Assembly: GCA_037039685.1 (NCBI GenBank)
Contig: JAWNGF010000002.1
Span: forward strand, 1,302,001 to 1,366,000
Direction of reading: 5' to 3'
From: Ceratobasidium sp. AG-K
Lineage: Eukaryota > Basidiomycota > Agaricomycetes > Cantharellales > Ceratobasidiaceae
Length of the DNA: 64,000 nt
Shown: positions 12,019 through 25,745 of the stretch, piece by piece
Layout: the number at the start of each line of letters is the position of its first letter
How positions within the stretch are numbered: position 1 is the stretch's first letter
Position numbers and translations under genes: made by a program
Notes under the pieces: model-generated
Told to the model about the DNA's origin: nothing
What the model saw: only the letters and a program-made list of their open reading frames with translations
Database searches by the model: none

Positions 12019-15000
12019 TCACGACGCTTGAGCAAATGCAATGGCCACGTTCTGGGTAAAGCGAGTCAGCTCTGGCAAATTGCCTTGTGGTAGCGTTTCG
12101 ACTTACCTCGGAGTGGCTCAAGGACAACAACACCTTCTCGATTCCGTTTTCACCGGCAGCCTTCTTCGCATCACCGTGCAGGGTAACCGATGGGACGCCA
12201 TTCTCGTCGGGCAGAATCTCGATATCAGACATCGCAGCTCCGGCACCCTTGGACTTAACACCGAGCGCCTTGAAAACAGCTTCCTTGCCAGCCCAGCGTG
12301 CAGCAAACGATGCTTCGGGGTGGGGTTGTGAGCGGCAGTAGGTGGCCTCGGCGTCAGTAAAATTGCGCTTGACGAATGTCGGGTTGTGCGATGGAACAGC
12401 GGAAATGAGCTCTGTTGGAGGGTTAGAACAAGTGGGGGATTACAGTGAAGCGAACATACCTTGGTCGACACCGACACCCTTGGCATCACCTCCCAAACCC
12501 TTCAATGCGTTCGACAATACATCTTGATTCTCCTTGGCGACCTGAGGGGTGCGGTTGAGCTTCTTGGGGAACGAGAACTCTCCAGTCTTGTCGAGCGTCG
12601 TGCGGGCCAACGGGTTGAGAAGCACTTCACCCTCAATCTCGGGTGCGAATGGCGGATGCTCTTTGATCTTGACGAGGCTGTTGGTGGTCATCATCTCACT
12701 CATCGCCTTGTAGCTTGCCAGAGCACGCGTGCGGTTGCGCTCCACGTAGGACGAGTATTGCGATGCGCCAATTGCGGCAAACAGGAAACGAGGATGAAGA
12801 ATGAGAGCAGAGCCGCCAACTTGGCCGAAACCGAAGGAAGTCATGAGGCCAGCCTTGATGCCATCGGTGTGGATGGACCTCGACGGGAAGACTAGGTATT
12901 CGAAATCGCGAAGTGCAGGATCAACGTTACTGGAGCGCATATTGTCAATCTGGGTCTCTCGGATAGGCGTGGAACACACTTACTCGGCGTTGCGATTGCC
13001 TGGAATGATACCCGAATTGATACTCTGGCAAAGGCCGAGTAGCATCCATGCGGCGGCGGCGCCCTTGGGGTGACCAGTGAGGTTCTTCTGAGCAATGACG
13101 GGAACGGCGTTTCCGGGAGTGCGCTGGATCGCAGTAAAGATGTCATTGTACACATGCGGCTCGTTCAAATCCTGCGGAACCATTAGCAAGCGAACCTCAG
13201 AAGCTTGAGTATAACTTACGTTGGCCTTGGTGCTCGTGCCGTGGATGGAGATTACGCCAATGTCATCCGCGGTCAAACCCCATACAGCCAATGCGCGGCG
13301 AAGTGGAGCGATGCGAGGATCGACGCCTTCCAACATTCCGTAAGTTGCGAGAGCATCCTTCTCCTGTCGTGCTGCTTCGTTCTCAACTTCTGCGACGAGT
13401 TCGGCTGCATCGGGGTCGTCCTTGAGAGTCTCGAGTTCGTTTTCCATCCATTCTGCAATCTGCTTTCGGCGGAACGCGAGTTGACGTGCGCGGTAGTCGA
13501 TGTCGAGCATACGGAGCGGTTGCTTGGGAGTGATTTCGCGGGCGACAGAGAGTACTCCACGACCAGGAGCAGGAATAGAGCGGCCGGCCTTGTCACTGAC
13601 GCCAAGGAGTGAGGGGAAATATCGGGCATCGACCAGAAATAAACTCACGTAGACGTCGAAGTAAATGCGACAATGCTCTGAATTGCACAGCCCATCTCGA
13701 GTGCCGTCTTTGCGCTCATGAGAACCTGGACACCGGTGCCTTGCGCCTCCATGAACTTCATAACACTATTAGTATATATGGCTCGACTGATAGGAAAGGG
13801 CACTTACCCCTGCACGAGTGCTAGTAGTTGGGCGCGAGAACTCATTAGGCTCACGACCCATTGCAAACTCGGTCTCGGTATTGCTTGTAGCCTTCATGTT
13901 GGCAAACTCGAAGGAGCCTTCCTCGCTGAAATCGTCGAATCCTCCAGCGATCATCACCTTGGCCTTACCCGAGAGGATAGTGTCGCAAGCAATTTCGAGG
14001 GATTGAAGAGCGGTCGCGCTGTATGGCAAGTTAGAGTGGGATAGATGGGTTATATGCGAGCTGATCTTACCAAGCGCCGACGGGGATCTTGATCGGACCA
14101 CTGGACGATAGTAGGAGCAAGTTAACCCAGCCAGCGACGGTGTTGATGAAACTATAGGGTTACGAGCAAGTCAACATCTGACGAACGGAAGAGTGCACAA
14201 GAGACCCTTGCTTACGTCTCTTGCAAGATGTCCTTCTGTACGTCCTTCTCCTCACGGCGGTCCTTGAACATGGCGGCCAAGCTTTGCATTCCTCCCATGC
14301 CACTTCCCAAACTGGAGCCAACCTCAGACGGGTGCACATGCTTGTAGAGTTCGTACGGGTCGGTGATGCCAGACATGATAAGCGCTTCAGCGGTGCAGAC
14401 GAGAGCCCAGAGGGCGGTGCGATCGGTTTGGCTGATGATATCTTGAGGAATGCCATACCGTCCAGCGTCCCATCCGGTGGGGATTTGCCCGGCAACGAGG
14501 CGGTCGAATTGGAATGCCTTTGGAACGAGGACACGAGCACCCTTCTTGAGCTTGACAAAGTATTCTCCCGAGTCTTGAGCCCAGATGTCGCATTTCTCTC
14601 CGTGCTCGAGCTTGAACTTGCGTGCCTCCACTTCGGACACTTCAAGCGGCTCCAAGTCGTGGTTGAGTTCGATCTCCTGGTGGAAAACCTTCTTCTTCGG
14701 ATCGTATCCCTTGAAAAGCTCTGGCTCTGTGACATGGTTAGCATATATGCGATAGGTAAACGTACGGATACTCACCGATAAGGCGAATTCCAGAGTGCTC
14801 GAGGATATCTTTCTCGTACTTGCCGCGAACGTCCTTGTCATCAACAGGATCTCCAGACTTCGTGTCGACCCAACCAACGTAGAGGGTTCCATTCTTGAGG
14901 CGTCCGTCAAAGTGCTTGATATAACCCATCATCCACGCCATTTCAATGCATCCTTCGATCGAGAACTGGCCACGCGCTTCCATCTCCCAGCGGGTACGAG

Positions 15001-18000
15001 AGCTACCCCAAGGTCCAACCTCTGCGAAGCCCGTCACGACGATAACCTTGTCGAGATCCACCATGCCCTGGAGCTTGTTCAACTGTTCAAACGCGCTAGG
15101 AGCCTCGAGTTGGGGGAAGCTAAACTTGTGGTTCGCACGCGGCGTCACGGTCACAGTCTGAAGCGCACGCTCGGCCTCGGTTCCGTTGACGGTCTTGAAG
15201 TCTGCGGCATTGTCTCGAGCGATTGCACGGCGAAGTTCACTCTGGTGGTTGATCTCGAGGCGAATCTTGGTAGTAATCTCCGCAAGGTCAGCGAGACGGT
15301 CCATGCCACCGTTAAGATCGGCCCAAATAGGTTCGACTTGTGTGATGCTGAAGAGAAGAGGATGCATGAGGCCGAGGATGTTGAAGGCCATCTCGTTGGC
15401 AGAGAAGGTGCGAACGCCGTAATTCTCGAGTTGCTGGGCGACGGTATTGGTTGCACCCATTAGACCGGTTCCACGAGTCCACCTAAACGTGCGTTAGATC
15501 AGTACGGGACCAGGTCATAAAATGACGACTTACCCAATAACAGCGCCAGCAAGACACAAGTACTCGCCCCAGGATTCAGATGCCCAGCGTTGGAAGAGGG
15601 TCTCCAATGAGATCTTGGACTCGGAGTACAACCCATCGTTTCCGAAGAGACCGTGGTTGGGTGAGAGGGGCAGGATAACTTGCGTAGGACGGGTTACGAT
15701 TTGCCTCGATGCCTTCTTCGTCTTGATGGCGCCGAGTAAGCGAAGCAAGTTGACCAACATGACGCGGTGTGCGAGTTCGGAGCGATCGTCAATACCGTCG
15801 ATTTCGCGGCCGTTCTCTGGGATCGCGGCGAATGGTAGAACGTAGTCGAGATCCATGCCGAGGTTGGAATAGACATAATCGACGAGAGCCTCGACGTCTT
15901 GCTTGGAGCCTTGGTTGAAAGGGACAACCGTGAGAGACGAGCCGCGGCTACCGCACTGGTGGTAGATGCCCTGGTAATACTCGACAGATGCGCGGCTATA
16001 GCGAGAAGTGGTGATAACGACGCGAGCACCACCTTGGAGCAGCCCCTTGAGAATTTCGACACCAATGGAACCCTTTCCGACGCCAGTGAGCAAAGCATTC
16101 TTGTCCTTGAACGAGGTACCAGAGGACGCGATTTCGTTGAGAACGTCGAGATAAACACCCGTGAGATTGTTGCTGTACTCCCAGTTGTTGCCAACCTTGC
16201 GCTTGAGATGGAGCAGAGGGATCTTGTCGGCGGAGAGCGAGGTAGCCTGCGAAACTTGGGGGCGAAGGAACTGGGAAGACGCGCGACGTGTCCTGGCTAC
16301 GGGACGTTCATGTCTAGACTCGGGGCCTTTGCGGAGGGAACGAACGACGCCATCGTAGAGAGCTTTGATGCGGCTCTTCTGCTCCTCACTGATCTCGGAT
16401 TGGGACTTGACGACACCCCAGAGCTTGACAACGTCGTCGTGGACCTTTTGGATGTTGACATTGCCAGGGATATTGTCGCCGCTGGCCATTTCCTCGACAT
16501 AGGCTTCTAGTTTGCGCACACCCTCTCGCACGACCTCGGAGTAAATGATATCGCCCTTCTCGTTGACCTCGGTCTTGGGAGCAGTGGGGAACGTCACTGC
16601 AAAGAATTTCAGACAAACGGATCAATAAACTATGAGCAAACGCAACGTACCATCACGATAGAGAGGCGGCTGTCCGATGACTTCTCGGCAGTTGTCGATG
16701 AGTTGCTGGCCGAACCCTTTGGCGAGCGCGTAGTTCTCCCCCTTCTCCGGGTGGCAGTTGTCGATATAGAATTGCATGTACTTGAGGAGAGCGGGGTCTG
16801 CACGGTTCATGATGGCGATGCAGCGTGAAGTGATTTCGCGGTCGACGGTGGTGAGGCGGCCGAAGATGATGTCGTACCACATGAGGAGTGCGTCCTGTCG
16901 AACCCAGTTCCAGGAAGAGTTGAAATGGCGGGCCTTGAGAGGCTCGAAGACGGGCTGGATTCCTTGGATGTACGCGTCGCCGTGTTCCTTTGCGATATCG
17001 TCGAGCTTGGCCTGGAGTGCGGCAGCGTTCTCCTTCTCTTCGTCGTGTGCACGAGCGCCAGCACGAGAATCACGCTTGAGGTAACGCATGTAGAGCTCGA
17101 CGTGCTGAGCGGCGAATAGCTGTTGCTCGGCCTGGAACTTTAGGAATTCTTCCGAGTTCATAACTGCACCTCCGCTGGCCGCAGCGCCTCCGGCACCACC
17201 TCCTGACGACAACGAGATCCCGGCTTGCTTGGCGTATTCTTGAGCGACAGAGTCGAGCCATGACTTGGCCTCGGCCTCGGAACCTAGACGCTTCGCGGGC
17301 TCCATCGTCACACCGAGTAAGAGCGCGGCATCGGAGCGAGCAGGTCCTAGGCCCCAGGTCTTTCCGAGGTGCCCTTTGGCTACGGTAACGTTGAACCCTC
17401 CAGGCATCTTGCTGCCGATGAGGCGGGAAACCAAGCCGTTTGTATGCTTGCCGAGGGCACCGGTATATCCCACGCTCAAAGCGGCACCGAGTTCGTCTAG
17501 TGGAAGCTCTTCACCCTTTTCAGGCGCGGACGAGAATTCGAGCTGAAGATCGCCCAAGATTTCGTTCTGGAGAGTTGATTTACCGCCGACTAAGTCTTTG
17601 ATGGCCTTGCTAATTGGCACCTCGTCGACCTTCTTCTTGAGTTTCTGTGCAATGATGACACGAAGGGTATCGACAGCCTTGAGGGGCTCATCAGGAATAG
17701 CAGCAGCAGAGCCTCCGGCAGGTGCGGCGGGCGCGGCAACGACTGGAGCGGCAACGACTGGAGCGGGTGTAGCAGTAGCTGGGGTCTCGACAACGGTTTG
17801 CGTAGGGGCATCGACGACCTCGTCCTCAAATTGGTAGTAAATCTCCTTCGGGTTCTTCGCATGACAGAGGATTTGGCGGACGCGACTGACAGAGCCATCG
17901 GCGGCCTCGAACTTGGCCTTGAGGGTACGGGTGGCCATTCCAGTGAGAGTCGGTCCAGGGCCCAGCTCGACGAGGCGCTCGAAGTTGTAATGGGTGAAAA

Positions 18001-21000
18001 GGAGGTCTTGAGTCTGGATCCAGCGCACGGGAGAGGCGAACTGGTATGCAAGCAACTCGACGAGGATGGTATATGCGAGCTTCTGGCGTTGTTCGGGCGA
18101 GTCCCAGTTGTCGCGTTCCCAATTCCTCAGAACCTTGTCGAGACGAGGCGACGACGTCTGGTCGTAGATAATCTGTGCATACTCCTGGGTGACTTCGAAC
18201 GGCTTGGCGATAAGGTTGGGAATGTATTTGCCGATGAGCAGATCAGGATTGAGGTGGAGTGGGTTGATCTTCTTGGAGAGGTCTAAAAACGATGAGCTTC
18301 AAATCTTAGTAGCCCATGACGGTACTTACATGCGCGGAAAGGCATGACACCAGCCCAGAGGTAGCGCGAATGGAACGGTACGTCGATACCAGGCAGAGGT
18401 ATAGTAGCGAACCCTCGCTCGAGCTTGATGTAGCCTTCAGCCTTTTGCTTCTCCTGAGCCTTCTCGAGGCAACTTGTGATAATGTCCTTGAGCATCTCCT
18501 TGACTTGCTCGACGGTGAAATCCTCAGTGAGCTAACCAACGGATTAGTCGAGTTACGCCAGATAGATATATAAAAAACTAGAGCACCTTCTGGATGTCGA
18601 TCTTCTTGATTTTCAGGTAGTTCAGCACGTTCGTCAAAGTTTCGAGCGCCAGAAGTTCTCCAGCGCAGACGTATTGTTGACCCTAGAAACCATGTTACCA
18701 CAAATCGCTTGGGAGTACCGACACAAACATACCTCTACGTTGTAGTTGACAATTTCGAGTAGGAGGCTCGTCTGGTGCGACACGGTGTCGACGACTTCGC
18801 GCAGAGCGGCGTCATTGAAGCTCTTGCCAATGCGACTCGGGTTGACTGCGCACATGGCGTAGTTCGAACGGTTGTGCTCGTCACGCTCTACGGCGCGTTG
18901 CATGGTGATACCGCGGTAGAAGACAACATCGACGAGGGCGGAAATTGCGAGGACGTCGGCGATCGACGCGAGGGCAGAGTATTCTCCAAGAGAGTGCCCC
19001 GCGAACGCACAGTCCTTTTGCACGAGACCCTTGGATTTCATATCTTCGAACGCCGCCTTCTCAGTCACAACAAGCGCGATTTGGGCGAATTGGGTGGCAA
19101 ACAGGAGACCGTTGGGGTGGCTGAATGTGTATTGAGGCGTACGAGCATTGATGTCTGCGAACAGGGGAAGCGTCTTGACGTTGCCGTCCTTGTCGGTGGT
19201 GTCGTAGGACATGGCCATGTAGCGTTGACGAATGGCTTGACCCTTGATACCACCGAAGTGGATCGTCTTTTCCTTGGGGTTATTCTTGACAATGTCAACG
19301 ATCGAGATACCATAGACGGCGAGAAGATGGGCGTCGGCAGCTTCCCAAACGGCGCGAGCAGCGGGCGAGTTGTTGTAGAGTTCCATACCCATACCAGGCT
19401 CTTGCGAACCTTGGCCAGTGAAGACGTAGGCAGTCGGAACCTGAGCGACCTCGGCGGTTCCGCTCAAGACGCGTTCGCCGCGCTGGTTACTAGTCTCGAC
19501 CTTGATCGCCAAGTTTCCATCGCGCATTCCATAGTGAGTGAGCTTGACCGTTAGTTCATCGCCAGGAAGGACCATGCCAACGAAGGAGACATCGTAGCTG
19601 GAAAGGAATTAGCGCTGTATTACATAATTCGGGCGCATAGACTTACTGGAGGACGCGCTCGGGTCGACCTTGCGCGACGACATTCTCAACATGCTTGCGT
19701 GTAGCAGCGCTCGACCAGAGACCGTGGGTGATTGTACCAGGAAGAACGGCGTAGTCGGAGAAGTACGGGTTGATATGGATCGGGTTGAAGTCGCCAGAGA
19801 TCTTGGAGTAGGGCTCGTTCGTGGCCGGGGCAATAAAGGACGAAGAAACGGCAGAAGAAATAAGAGAATAACCGTTGCCCTCGAGCTTCTGGACCTCGCC
19901 TTGGACCTCGCCGTGACGGGAAAGATAGGAGGTTACGGGGTTTCCATGGGCGTGGCCGGTGGAGTAAGAGATAGTCGCAACCTTAGTGAGCTCCTTGAGT
20001 TGATTGCGGATGTATGCGTTTCCCTCGACGGAAACGGAAGAGAACGTCGCCTTGGCCTTGTACTTGTACTCGCTCTTGACCTTGAATATCAACGTGGTAT
20101 CGGGCTTGAGCGGCTCAGAGTCGTTGTCCCACTCGAACCATTCCTTGGAACTCAGCACGCCAACCTTGACGGGCGAATCGATCTTGACGACATACTCGGG
20201 CTCCTCGACGATATCAAACGTATTCTGGTAGTCGGTGAATGCACCGCGATAGAGGAACGAAGAGGTAACCTCGATGACTGGCTTGCCATCGCGCAACACG
20301 AACCCGGTGACCTTGACCGTCTTGCCGCTGTCGCTATTAATCACGGACGCAATGCGCGCCTCGGCCTTGCAGACATCTCCGACGTATAATGGGCTTGCGC
20401 CTTCAACCATCTTGAAACCGTTCGAGAGGTGAACGAGCTTGAGGAGGTCCCCGTCGACCGACTTGGGGAAGATGGCCTTCATGATAGCCTGCCAGCCGGT
20501 AACGATAGCAAAGTCCATTGGCGCTTGCGCGCGCTCGTTCCGAACCGACTTGAATTGCTCGCCCTGGTTTCCGACGACGGTGCAGAATCGCTCGACAGTC
20601 TCAGTGGTGATCGTGACTTCGGGCCCGGTAAATGTATCGCGAATGTCAATCTCGGGGAGGGTCTCGTTGTCGCCGAACCACAGCTTCCAGTAGAACTCCT
20701 TGATGCGCCAGTTACGTCCTTCGCTGACTTCATGGATCGGGGCATAGCCCATGTCAGGCTTGTAGTCGAAAGCGAGCTCGAGGGGGATGCTGGAGCCGGT
20801 ACGCTCTTCGAAGATGGTAAGCGAGATGCGCGACGACTTGGGGTCAAATGTGAGCTCGACGGCCTTGAAATTGGGATCGTGGACGCCGTAGGAACGTGCT
20901 CCGCCAGAGACAGTGATTTGGGAGGGTTGTCCGTCCTTGAGCTGAATCGAAACGACTTGACCCTTACGGGGAGCGAAGATGCGCTTCAGAGGGTTGTCGA

Positions 21001-24000
21001 CGTATGCTCCGCCTTGAACGACGTTTGTCGAGGTAAGCACGGCCCGCAGCCACGAGACCTTGGGGCCAGCGAGGAGCTCCATCCACGCCGAAACGGGAGG
21101 CAAGGACTTTCCGAGAGTAAGCTTCGCACCAGCCTCGGTCTCTTCGATCTGGATATCGTGTTGCTCGACGATACCAATAGGCTCGACAGCAGGAGGGGCG
21201 CCAATGTAGTCGATGGTAGGAACTTTGGACTCGTCGCCGCCATAATATTTGTCGAGGAACTTGGAAACGAGACCGGAGGCAACATTGTCGAGCATGTCCT
21301 TGATTGGCTCGTCCGCGACCTTGGCATGCTTGACGGCAACAGGACCTTGGAGAATGCACACGCGCTGAGGATCTTGGTCGAAAACGGCTTCGATGTCTTC
21401 TGCCGCCCAGAGAGAATCCTAAATAGGGCTATCAGCATACATCTGGCGCCCACCGTCAGTCGATATACCTTCTTGAACCACACCTCAAAGCTTGCATCCA
21501 AAACGGGAATAAATGGTACGGGCTTCTGTCCGGGGCGTTGCGCAATCGCAAGGAAGTACGCCTTGTCCTCGGCCGCAAGGAGCTGCTCACTCGCCAGCGG
21601 GTACGTCTTGAAAAATTCGTCCAGGAAGGACTTGGGCACATCGAGTTCGGTATAGGATTGCAAAATAGACGCCGAACGGCGGACATCGCCACCAGCGAAT
21701 CGCTCTTCGACGCGACGGAGCCAGTCACCAACAAGATTGCGGAGGGAACGGTCGACCCAGCGGGTTTCGTGCTCGACGTACATGAGGCGGACCATCCGGC
21801 GGACGACTTCTTCGTAGGTCATGTCTGCGATATCGCCCACGACGCGACCGTCACCCTTTTGCGCGAACCAGGGCTTGGCGAAATCCTTGTTGAGCTTCTC
21901 GATAACCATATCCTTGTTCTGCGCCAGCCATGCCGCGCGCTTCTCCTTTGCAAGCTTGAACACCGTATCGTCGAATTCCTTCCAGAGCTTGACAGCGCGG
22001 GTCGCGACCTTGTGGATCGGCTCGCCCAACTCGGACTGGACGGTCAGGATACCACCCGTCTCCTTGGAGTAGGTACCTTCCCACTTGGAGTCGTCCACAC
22101 CGGACGCAGCGACGATCAAATCCTTGACGCTCTTGCTCGTATGCGCCTCCTTGGCAACCATGACACGGCTCGCGAACAATACACCGTCAAACGGCATGGG
22201 CTGGGCACCAAACTGGGCACTCCACTCTCCGCTCATGTAAGGCCAGACGTCCTCGGATCCGCCGAATCCAGAGCCAGCAACGAGTGCAATATTGGCCTGC
22301 TGCCTGATCGAACCATATGTCGACAATATGGGCTGATGGAAATCTTCGCACGAGTGATGACCGCCTGCGCGGCCGCCGGTCCACTGGAGGATAATTGGGA
22401 AATCGGGGTGCTGAGATGCAATATTGACGACCTGGCGGATGCCATCGACCGAGCCGGGCTTGAACGCAACGTGACGAATACCAGCCGCGCGGAGCGCATC
22501 GATGATCTCCTTGGCCTTCTCGGTGCTTGGAATGCCCGCAGCGACGCAAAACCCTTCGGCTGGAAGACCTTCGCGGCGCATCTCTTGCCAGAGCGGGAAC
22601 TGGAATCCGAATTGGCGCTGATTGATATAGAGTGCATTGAGAGTGAGGCCAACGCCAGCCGGGATCTGGGCTTGAATTTCGGCGACCTTGGCACGGAGCG
22701 CAGCGGCGTTGTAATGTCCACCTCCCGCGAGCTCGACGTGGTAGCCTGCGCGAAGAACGGCAGAGACGAATCCGGCCTTGACAGTCGTGGGAGTCATGCC
22801 AGCAACCATGATAGGAGGCTTGCCAAGCAGGCGAGAGAACGGAGTATCGAGTTGAACTTTGCCATCGCTAACTCTCGTCTGTTAGTCAAATTCACGGAAC
22901 CGGGAGAGCTAACCCACCTAGTCTTGACGAGTCGAGGCGTCCACTTCTTGGACCACCAGCTTTCGCGCCTCACATTGGTTGCGTCGTAAATTTCCGCGCC
23001 GTTCTTGCCCTTCTCACCAACAACTACAACACGAACGCCACGCCCATCCAATCCACGGGCGGTCAAACTTCCGATTCCACTCAAGCCGCCAGTACCAAAG
23101 TCGATCGCGTGAGTCGCGGTCTCGGGGAATGCAGTTGCCTTGGCCCATTGGATTGGGAGCGAGAAGACCTGTTCGCAAAGCGAGCGAGTGAGCGAAGTCG
23201 AAACTTCCCGCAAGTCGGCGCCTAACAACCGGAATCAATCCCTGATTTGTCCCGAGATAAGATATAGTGCTTACCCGTTTCGGTATGATAAACGGCAATC
23301 CCAAGATCCTTCGCGTTCCACAATTCTTCTCCAAGGTCCGCAAGCGCCTTTTCCGTGGCACCATCCAGGTAGTGCGAGTGATACGGAACACCGACGACCA
23401 GGAATCGAACGTTGAATACTGCCTTGCGCTGCGAAAACGGAATCTTGCTCTGGTCCAACCCGCTTGGCGCGCGAACTTTGCGCAGAGCCGTCGCAAGACC
23501 ATACAACGCACGAGGGGGGCCAGTCACGACAAATGCGCGCGAGCCGTTGTAGAGCGAGATGCCCAGCTGAGAGTTCTTGGGTAGGTGCTTGTTAACGCCG
23601 GCAATGTGCTTTTCAAGTTGGGTGAGCGGGAGGCCCGACACGCTGAGCATGGGCGAAGGGACGCCTTCACCGCCATCGACAGAGTCTTGGACAATGCTCG
23701 GCTCGACAGCGAGGACTGGGAATGCCTCTTGGCCACGAGCACCAACCCAAACAAGCCATCGAAGGGCCTTGGCAGAGTTTTCGGCGAAAGATTCAAGCGA
23801 AGTCGAGGTAGCTGCGACGACGGCAGAGAGGATGCCTTGTGAGTGGCCAGTCGCGCCTTTGATGCGTTCACGAAGACCGCCCGGTGCAAGTGCAGAGACG
23901 GAGCATACGACGAGGTATTGTACGAGTTGGGTGAGTCCGATAACCGGGAACGACACTGGGACCGAAGCGAGATACTCGGTGGGCGGAACGGGGACCGAGC

Positions 24001-24814
24001 CGTCGAGCCAACCAAGAACGTCGAGTCCGTGGATGAAAAAGGTGAGGTTCTTCTCTTCCGCAGACTTGCTAAGAGGAATGAGGACATCGTGGGTCATTTG
24101 CGCGATATACGCATGGACATATGGCTTGTAGATTTCGTAAAGCGACTTGAGCTCATCAAAGTAGACCTCGTTGGTACCTTGACCGCCGAAAAGTGCGTAG
24201 ATTTCGGCTTCGCCAGAGACGGCAGCATCAAGGAGTGCGGATTGGGGCGCTCGGGGCACCTGATCCGGAACATGCGCTTCGAGCGCGCTAAGTGCCAAAA
24301 AATACGCCGAAAGGACTCTTTTGCGAACGTCCGAGTCAAAAGTCGCAGCGAGTGAGTGGATATCGCGCTTGGACAGGAATGTAGAGGTGAAATGGGCGGT
24401 AGCCGCCTGGAGGACTTGAACGCGCGCGTTGATTGACTGGGCGTCGGCACCGATTTTTGATGCAACCGACCCGAGAAAGGCGGTCGCGAGTTCAACCTGG
24501 ATCTCGAGTGCTGCTGCGGGGTTCTCCGCGGGCTCATCCTCGGACTGTTCTGGTTGGGCAATATCGAGGGGAACGTATTCATGCTTAAATTCTTCACGGA
24601 GAACTTCGGCAGCAATCCAAGCGCTGCCAGTCGCGGGGACAGGGAAGGAGATCTATAGATGTATGCGTATCAATAGTTAGACTTGGGTGTAGGGGATGAG
24701 CCTATTAAGGTAGGAAAGTTCGCGTACCCTTGCTGTCCCCGCTTGAATAATAAGTGGTCGAGTAGTAATTGTATCCTCGGCGCCCGCAATGGGCTTGCCG
24801 TTGGGGGGTGACAT
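12019..24814 (-). CDS. FAS: Fused type I fatty acid synthase (beta plus alpha in one polypeptide)
   Basis: Cytosolic multienzyme making long-chain acyl-CoA from acetyl- and malonyl-CoA. Start [14 protein letters not shown]; end [10 protein letters not shown]. Domains in order from 24814 downward: acetyl transferase (TGHSQG, about 23840), enoyl reductase ([25 protein letters not shown]), dehydratase hot-dog ([20 protein letters not shown]), malonyl/palmitoyl transferase ([12 protein letters not shown], about 18990), one acyl carrier domain ([13 protein letters not shown], serine near 17580), ketoreductase, ketosynthase ([30 protein letters not shown]), and phosphopantetheinyl transferase. No stop or intergenic gap separates the beta and alpha parts: the frame runs through [20 protein letters not shown] near 18040, where two-subunit fungi have the break. 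About 19 short introns; near 3,900-4,000 residues. The ketosynthase cysteine codon is split TG/C by the intron 14019-14070. Confidence 0.95.
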
Positions 24815-25487
24815 GGTAGACCTATGCAGGTATAATTTTGTGCCTCCGAACTACGCGCAACTGTCTGTATTTCGATTAACATCGAAATGGCCGCATTGAA
24901 GAGTCAACTTACACTAGGAGAGGACTCTAAGTGCCCTGCAGTCGCAACGTCTAGGAGAGGTCGAATAGGGAACTGGGGCCCGCACATTGGCTATATATCC
25001 GCGTTTTTACCCCAACGCCCCTTGGGGCGGACCCTGAGCACTCTCCGACGCGTGTCCCCAGCTGTAGTATATCCTTACATACTCCCCACTACAAATTATT
25101 TCTCATCATCAGAGGATTTTCGGCCTGCCGTACCCATTTCGATGACAATTAACATTGATACATTTTCCCCAACGGTGATGCGCGGTCTATGTATGCTATC
25201 CGCTCCTGGGGTCTCTGTCTGCCGCCGGCATCTTCACCTCGCGCCTCGAGGAGCTGATGGAGCCAGATGAAATCCCCCTAACAGATTCATCTTGCCCACT
25301 GCCGCGATCTCTTTTCAGCTATGGATAAAAGACAACATGATATATTAATTACCATTTCGACGGCCCCGCGCGGGTTGTCCCGGAGACGAGTCTGGCGCGC
25401 TCCCGCCCCAACCAATGATCGTCCGCCTGGCCCCAATCGGACGAAGGCCTGACTAAGGCCATGTAATTCGTTACTTGTTTTATGGGG
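24815..25487. other. Upstream region of FAS
   Basis: No gene is supported. On the minus strand a TATA-like stretch (GGATATATAG, 24991-25000) lies about 180 bases before the FAS start, with a CCAAT core beside it at 24986-24990. The segment 25010-25030 is rich in runs of C and G. These are pattern matches only; transcription start is not known. Confidence 0.35.
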
Positions 25488-25745
25488 TTACGTTACACCG
25501 TGGCTCTTAGCCACGCTTAAATTGGCAGGTCTTTGTTCGTCGTCCAGCATGATGTCGGGGACGAGATCATGTTCGCCATAGGCGAAGTGGCTGTGAACCA
25601 ACCTGAGCATCAAGAAAACGACTCGGCGAGCATCGGTGCACGGCTTGGGGAATGAGGTGAGCAGCAGGCTGCTGATCTCCTGGCAGCCCAGGGGACGGCG
25701 ACGAGTGGTGAGGACCGGGGTGAACATGGTAGATGTGATTGGCAT
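25488..25745 (-). CDS. Small unrecognised ORF with promoter-like context
   Basis: An 85-codon frame (stop included) starting MPITSTMFTPVLTTRRR. I do not recognise the family. Support comes from context: the ATG sits in TCACAATGC after an A/C-rich leader with repeated CAAAC and TCAAAC words, typical of fungal 5' leaders, and a TATA-like CATATAAACC lies about 120 bases upstream (near 25863-25872 on the plus-strand numbering). The product would be basic at the N terminus and acidic near the C terminus (DLVPDIMLDDEQ), with no clear signal peptide. The same frame is open further upstream to about 25919, but the leader-like composition argues for the inner ATG. It could equally be a non-coding transcript. 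Confidence 0.35.
   Translation of the reverse strand: MPITSTMFTPVLTTRRRPLGCQEISSLLLTSFPKPCTDARRVVFLMLRLVHSHFAYGEHDLVPDIMLDDEQRPANLSVAKSHGVT

Noticed and set aside
15899..16510. Plus-strand open frame of about 200 codons opposite the FAS ketoreductase
   Set aside because: Antisense shadow of a conserved domain, with no splice or motif support.
20429..22989. Long plus-strand open frames (408 and 483 codons) opposite FAS
   Set aside because: They lie antisense to clearly conserved FAS domains and have no family resemblance; GC-rich third positions of the real gene keep the opposite strand open.
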